From Acetivibrio thermocellus ATCC 27405 (lineage in GTDB: Bacteria > Bacillota > Clostridia > Acetivibrionales > Acetivibrionaceae), in the NCBI RefSeq assembly GCF_000015865.1, contig NC_009012.1:3651081-3715080 (forward strand): a stretch of DNA of 64,000 nucleotides, given 5' to 3'. Shown here in pieces: positions 62,315-64,000 of this stretch. The notes beneath the pieces were generated by a model. The model was not told the origin of the DNA. It saw nothing but the letters and a program-made list of their open reading frames with translations, and searched no databases. Position numbers and translations under genes: made by a program. How positions within the stretch are numbered: position 1 is the first letter of the stretch; each line of letters starts with the position of its first letter.

Positions 62315-63046
62315 TTAATGCCTTGCAATTCCTTTTCCGTACTTCTCACCAAATTTGACGCGATTGTCACCAAACCTGTCGGACTTAGGAAGCGGACTTC
62401 CCGCAAATCCCCGGGTCAGGATAAAGATATCTTTGCCGTCCACATATTCTTCCCCGGTTTTCGTTAATATGGGCAGAGAAGAAAATCCTTGCCTGTGAAA
62501 TTCTTTAGAAATTTTTATTTTTTTGAGCAGTAATTCACGTTTTCCGGTCTTCAGAAAATAATCGCTTCCTACTGACCAGATGTTTCCTGAGACTTTTGAA
62601 CCGTTCGAAAGATAAACATCACTAACAGGCAGATTTTTTTCAATATCCCAGTTTTCCAAAATCGTTCGAAGTTCTTTTTCGGTATACATGTTAACTACCT
62701 CCGGTTTTTTTTCTGGTTTGTGTTCCTGATAAATGCTAAGATACTTTTTCGGAGAGCAACCATACATCTTTACAAAGGCCTTGTAAAATCCTGCATAGGT
62801 GTCAAAACCGTACTCAAGTACCACGTCAATCGCTTTACGGCTGCAAGCGATTTCGGCGAGAGCATGATCAAGACGGCACTTTAAAATGTATTCCGCAATT
62901 GAAGAACCCATAACCCACGAAAATAAGCGGTAATAATGGTAGGTTGAATAATTTGCCATTTTTGTGAGTTCTTCAGCTGTAATGTCCGTCTTTAGATTTT
63001 GCTCAATGTATTCCAGTGCGGTTTTGATTACTTCAGGGTACTGCAT
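62315..63046 (-). CDS. AraC-family regulator fused to the N-lobe of an APH-type kinase (truncated)
   Basis: 243 residues from ATG 63046 (AAAGGAGG upstream). Residues ~1-105 are a complete AraC/XylS double HTH (LTKMANYSTYHYYRLFSWVMG; AIDVVLEYGFDTYAGFYKAFVKMYGCSPKKYL, read in parts). From about residue 120 the chain becomes a kinase N-lobe: VGSDYFLKTGKRELLLKKI, then GEEYVDGKDIFILTRG and FGEKYGKGIARH before a TAA. The homologous kinase sequence resumes immediately in another frame (ALKAIQKDFSPDE), so the stop is caused by a small deletion near 62316-62325. The DNA-binding half may still work. Confidence 0.82.
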   Translation of the reverse strand: MQYPEVIKTALEYIEQNLKTDITAEELTKMANYSTYHYYRLFSWVMGSSIAEYILKCRLDHALAEIACSRKAIDVVLEYGFDTYAGFYKAFVKMYGCSPKKYLSIYQEHKPEKKPEVVNMYTEKELRTILENWDIEKNLPVSDVYLSNGSKVSGNIWSVGSDYFLKTGKRELLLKKIKISKEFHRQGFSSLPILTKTGEEYVDGKDIFILTRGFAGSPLPKSDRFGDNRVKFGEKYGKGIARH

Positions 63047-63201
63047 GGTGTGCCTCCTTTCCCGTACGGTAGTTTCAGTATACAATATCAATTATATAAA
63101 AACATTTCCTGCATTGCGATTATGAGTGTTGGATAATATATCGGCATCTCAAAACAGGCTTCGGATTTATTCAAAAATATTTCTTTTTATTTGTTATATT
63201 C

Positions 63202-63258
63202 TTGACTAATTGGTCTATTTAGTATAGACTAATAATGTGGAGTCTATATTGAATAGAC
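63202..63258 (+). promoter_or_regulatory. BlaI-type promoter-operator of blaI-blaR1
   Basis: TTGACT (63202-63207) and two dyads GTCTAT-N5-ATAGAC at 63213-63229 and 63242-63258, 29 bp apart; the ribosome site AGGAGG follows at 63261. Nearly the same as 43516-43572. Confidence 0.88.
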
Positions 63259-63272
63259 TAAGGAGGATTGGA

Positions 63273-63635
63273 ATGAAGGAATACAAACTTGCAGAAAGTG
63301 AAAAAAAGTTTGCGGAATTAATTTGGCAGAACGAGCCCATTGGCTCCGGCGAGCTTGTGAAGCTGTGTGAAAAAGAAATGAACTGGAAAAAGTCCACAAC
63401 ATACACTGTACTTAAAAAGTTGTGTGAAAAAGGTATTTTTCAAAATAAAGACGCTGTGGTTACATCTCTGATTTCAAGGGATGAATATTACTCCAGGCAA
63501 AGCGTGCGTTTTGTTGAAGATACCTTTGGAGGCTCCTTGCCGAAGTTTCTGACAGCTTTTATCAGTGGCAAAAAGATTAGCAGACAGCAGGTCGAAGAGC
63601 TAAAAAGGCTGATTGACGAGTACAAGGAGGACTAA
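63273..63635 (+). CDS. BlaI/MecI-type transcriptional repressor
   Basis: 120 residues from ATG 63273, seven bases after AGGAGG; an earlier in-frame start would overlap the operator. Winged-helix features: YKLAESEKKFAELIWQNEPIGSGELVKLCEKE, then WKKSTTYTVLKKLCEKGIF (in parts). The C-terminal ~45 residues are the dimerisation helices. The stop is 2 bp before blaR1, so the two are co-transcribed. It should bind the GTCTAT/ATAGAC dyads here and at 43527-43572. Confidence 0.93.
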   Translation: MKEYKLAESEKKFAELIWQNEPIGSGELVKLCEKEMNWKKSTTYTVLKKLCEKGIFQNKDAVVTSLISRDEYYSRQSVRFVEDTFGGSLPKFLTAFISGKKISRQQVEELKRLIDEYKED

Positions 63636-63637
63636 TA

Positions 63638-64000
63638 ATGAGTGAACTGTTTCTCACTGTTTTAAGGATGAGTCTTACGGCAAGTTATGTAATACTTTGC
63701 GTGATGGTTGTAAGGCTATTGCTGAAAAAAGCTCCAAAGGTCATATCTTATGCTTTGTGGGCTGTGGTGGCTTTTCGCCTTGTGATTCCTTTTTCCTTTG
63801 AAAGCATGTTTAGTATTTTGCCGTCGAGAACAAATACTGTGCCGGTTCGTCATGAAGTAATCTATTACCAAAGTTCCCAGACTGACAGCGGGCAGGATGT
63901 GGGAGATTCATTAGCAGATTCATTTGCAAATGTACTGCGTTCTGACAAGTCCTCAATTGTTTCCAATGTTAAAGAAAGTATAAATCCGTTGGAGAATTTT
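63638..64000 (+). CDS. BlaR1-type M56 metallopeptidase (3' end outside window)
   Basis: First 121 codons only. MSELFLTVLRMSLTASYVIL and the following KKAPKVISYALWAVVAFRL / PFSFESMFS segments repeat the N-terminus of the orphan homologue at 43588 with few changes, including its three first membrane helices. The zinc-protease motif lies beyond the window. Start ATG 63638, GGAGG just upstream inside blaI. Expected to sense an envelope signal and inactivate BlaI. Confidence 0.9.
   Translation, partial: MSELFLTVLRMSLTASYVILCVMVVRLLLKKAPKVISYALWAVVAFRLVIPFSFESMFSILPSRTNTVPVRHEVIYYQSSQTDSGQDVGDSLADSFANVLRSDKSSIVSNVKESINPLENF

Overview
The window looks like a chromosomal stretch of a low-GC, anaerobic, cellulosome-producing Firmicute. 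I infer Acetivibrio (Clostridium) thermocellus or a very close relative. The evidence is three proteins with type I dockerin modules whose duplicated Ca-binding loops carry the N-S-T-D signature, one of them with the order CE12-dockerin-CBM35-CE12 known from that species. S-layer homology (SLH) domains, a 1175-residue pyruvate:ferredoxin oxidoreductase and a high-molecular-weight rubredoxin fit the same picture.

Layout. 0-5.3 kb (minus strand): a protein O-glycosylation locus with two GT2 polyprenyl-phosphate glycosyltransferases, a DUF2304 membrane protein, a secreted lectin-like membrane protein, and a PMT-family O-mannosyltransferase that runs off the left edge. The last two share a paralogous extracytoplasmic domain. 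5.4-13.8 kb (plus): dapF-dapL (meso-diaminopimelate), an LCP cell-wall ligase, a two-gene 2-hydroxyacyl-CoA dehydratase-like/activase pair, and queC-queD-queE followed by two overlapping uracil-DNA-glycosylase-family genes. 13.8-19.6 kb: a complete rRNA operon (tandem promoters, 16S, tRNA-Ala, 23S, 5S, tRNA-Asn, terminator). 19.9-27.3 kb: tcdA, a small DUF6530-like gene, then a mannose-type cluster (GH130, sugar-1-P nucleotidyltransferase, GT4, alpha/alpha-barrel-like protein, phosphomannose isomerase) behind a near-consensus sigma-A promoter carrying a perfect CIRCE (HrcA) operator. 27.4-33.1 kb: ZIP transporter, hemerythrin, flavoredoxin-rubredoxin and PFOR.

33.1-39.7 kb: a small DUF3787 gene and a roughly 2000-residue SLH/Ca-repeat/vWA/peptidoglycan-hydrolase surface protein split by one frameshift. 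39.9-48.0 kb: acyl-CoA ligase, Hsp20, NrtR-like regulator, an orphan BlaR1-type metalloprotease, a double-flavodoxin protein and an ArsB/SLC13-type transporter. 48.1-54 kb: a coiled-coil membrane protein plus a binding-protein/vWA surface protein, a CAP-dockerin protein, an alpha/beta hydrolase, and remnants of a second vWA gene and of a phosphotransferase. 54.2-58.3 kb (minus): a subtilase with two dockerins interrupted by a single TAG, a permease remnant, and a membrane protein with its TetR regulator. 58.4-64 kb: the CE12 esterase, a flavodoxin, an AraC-phosphotransferase fusion broken by frameshifts, and a blaI-blaR1 pair whose operator is nearly identical to the one in front of the orphan BlaR1 20 kb away.

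The strongest leads are the CIRCE-controlled mannose cluster, the twin BlaI-type operators that link two separated loci, and several precisely locatable gene-breaking lesions (frameshift in the SLH-vWA giant, TGG-to-TAG in the subtilase, two lesions in the AraC-kinase fusion). All of these are read directly from the sequence. Functional statements rest on family knowledge, and no database search was run.
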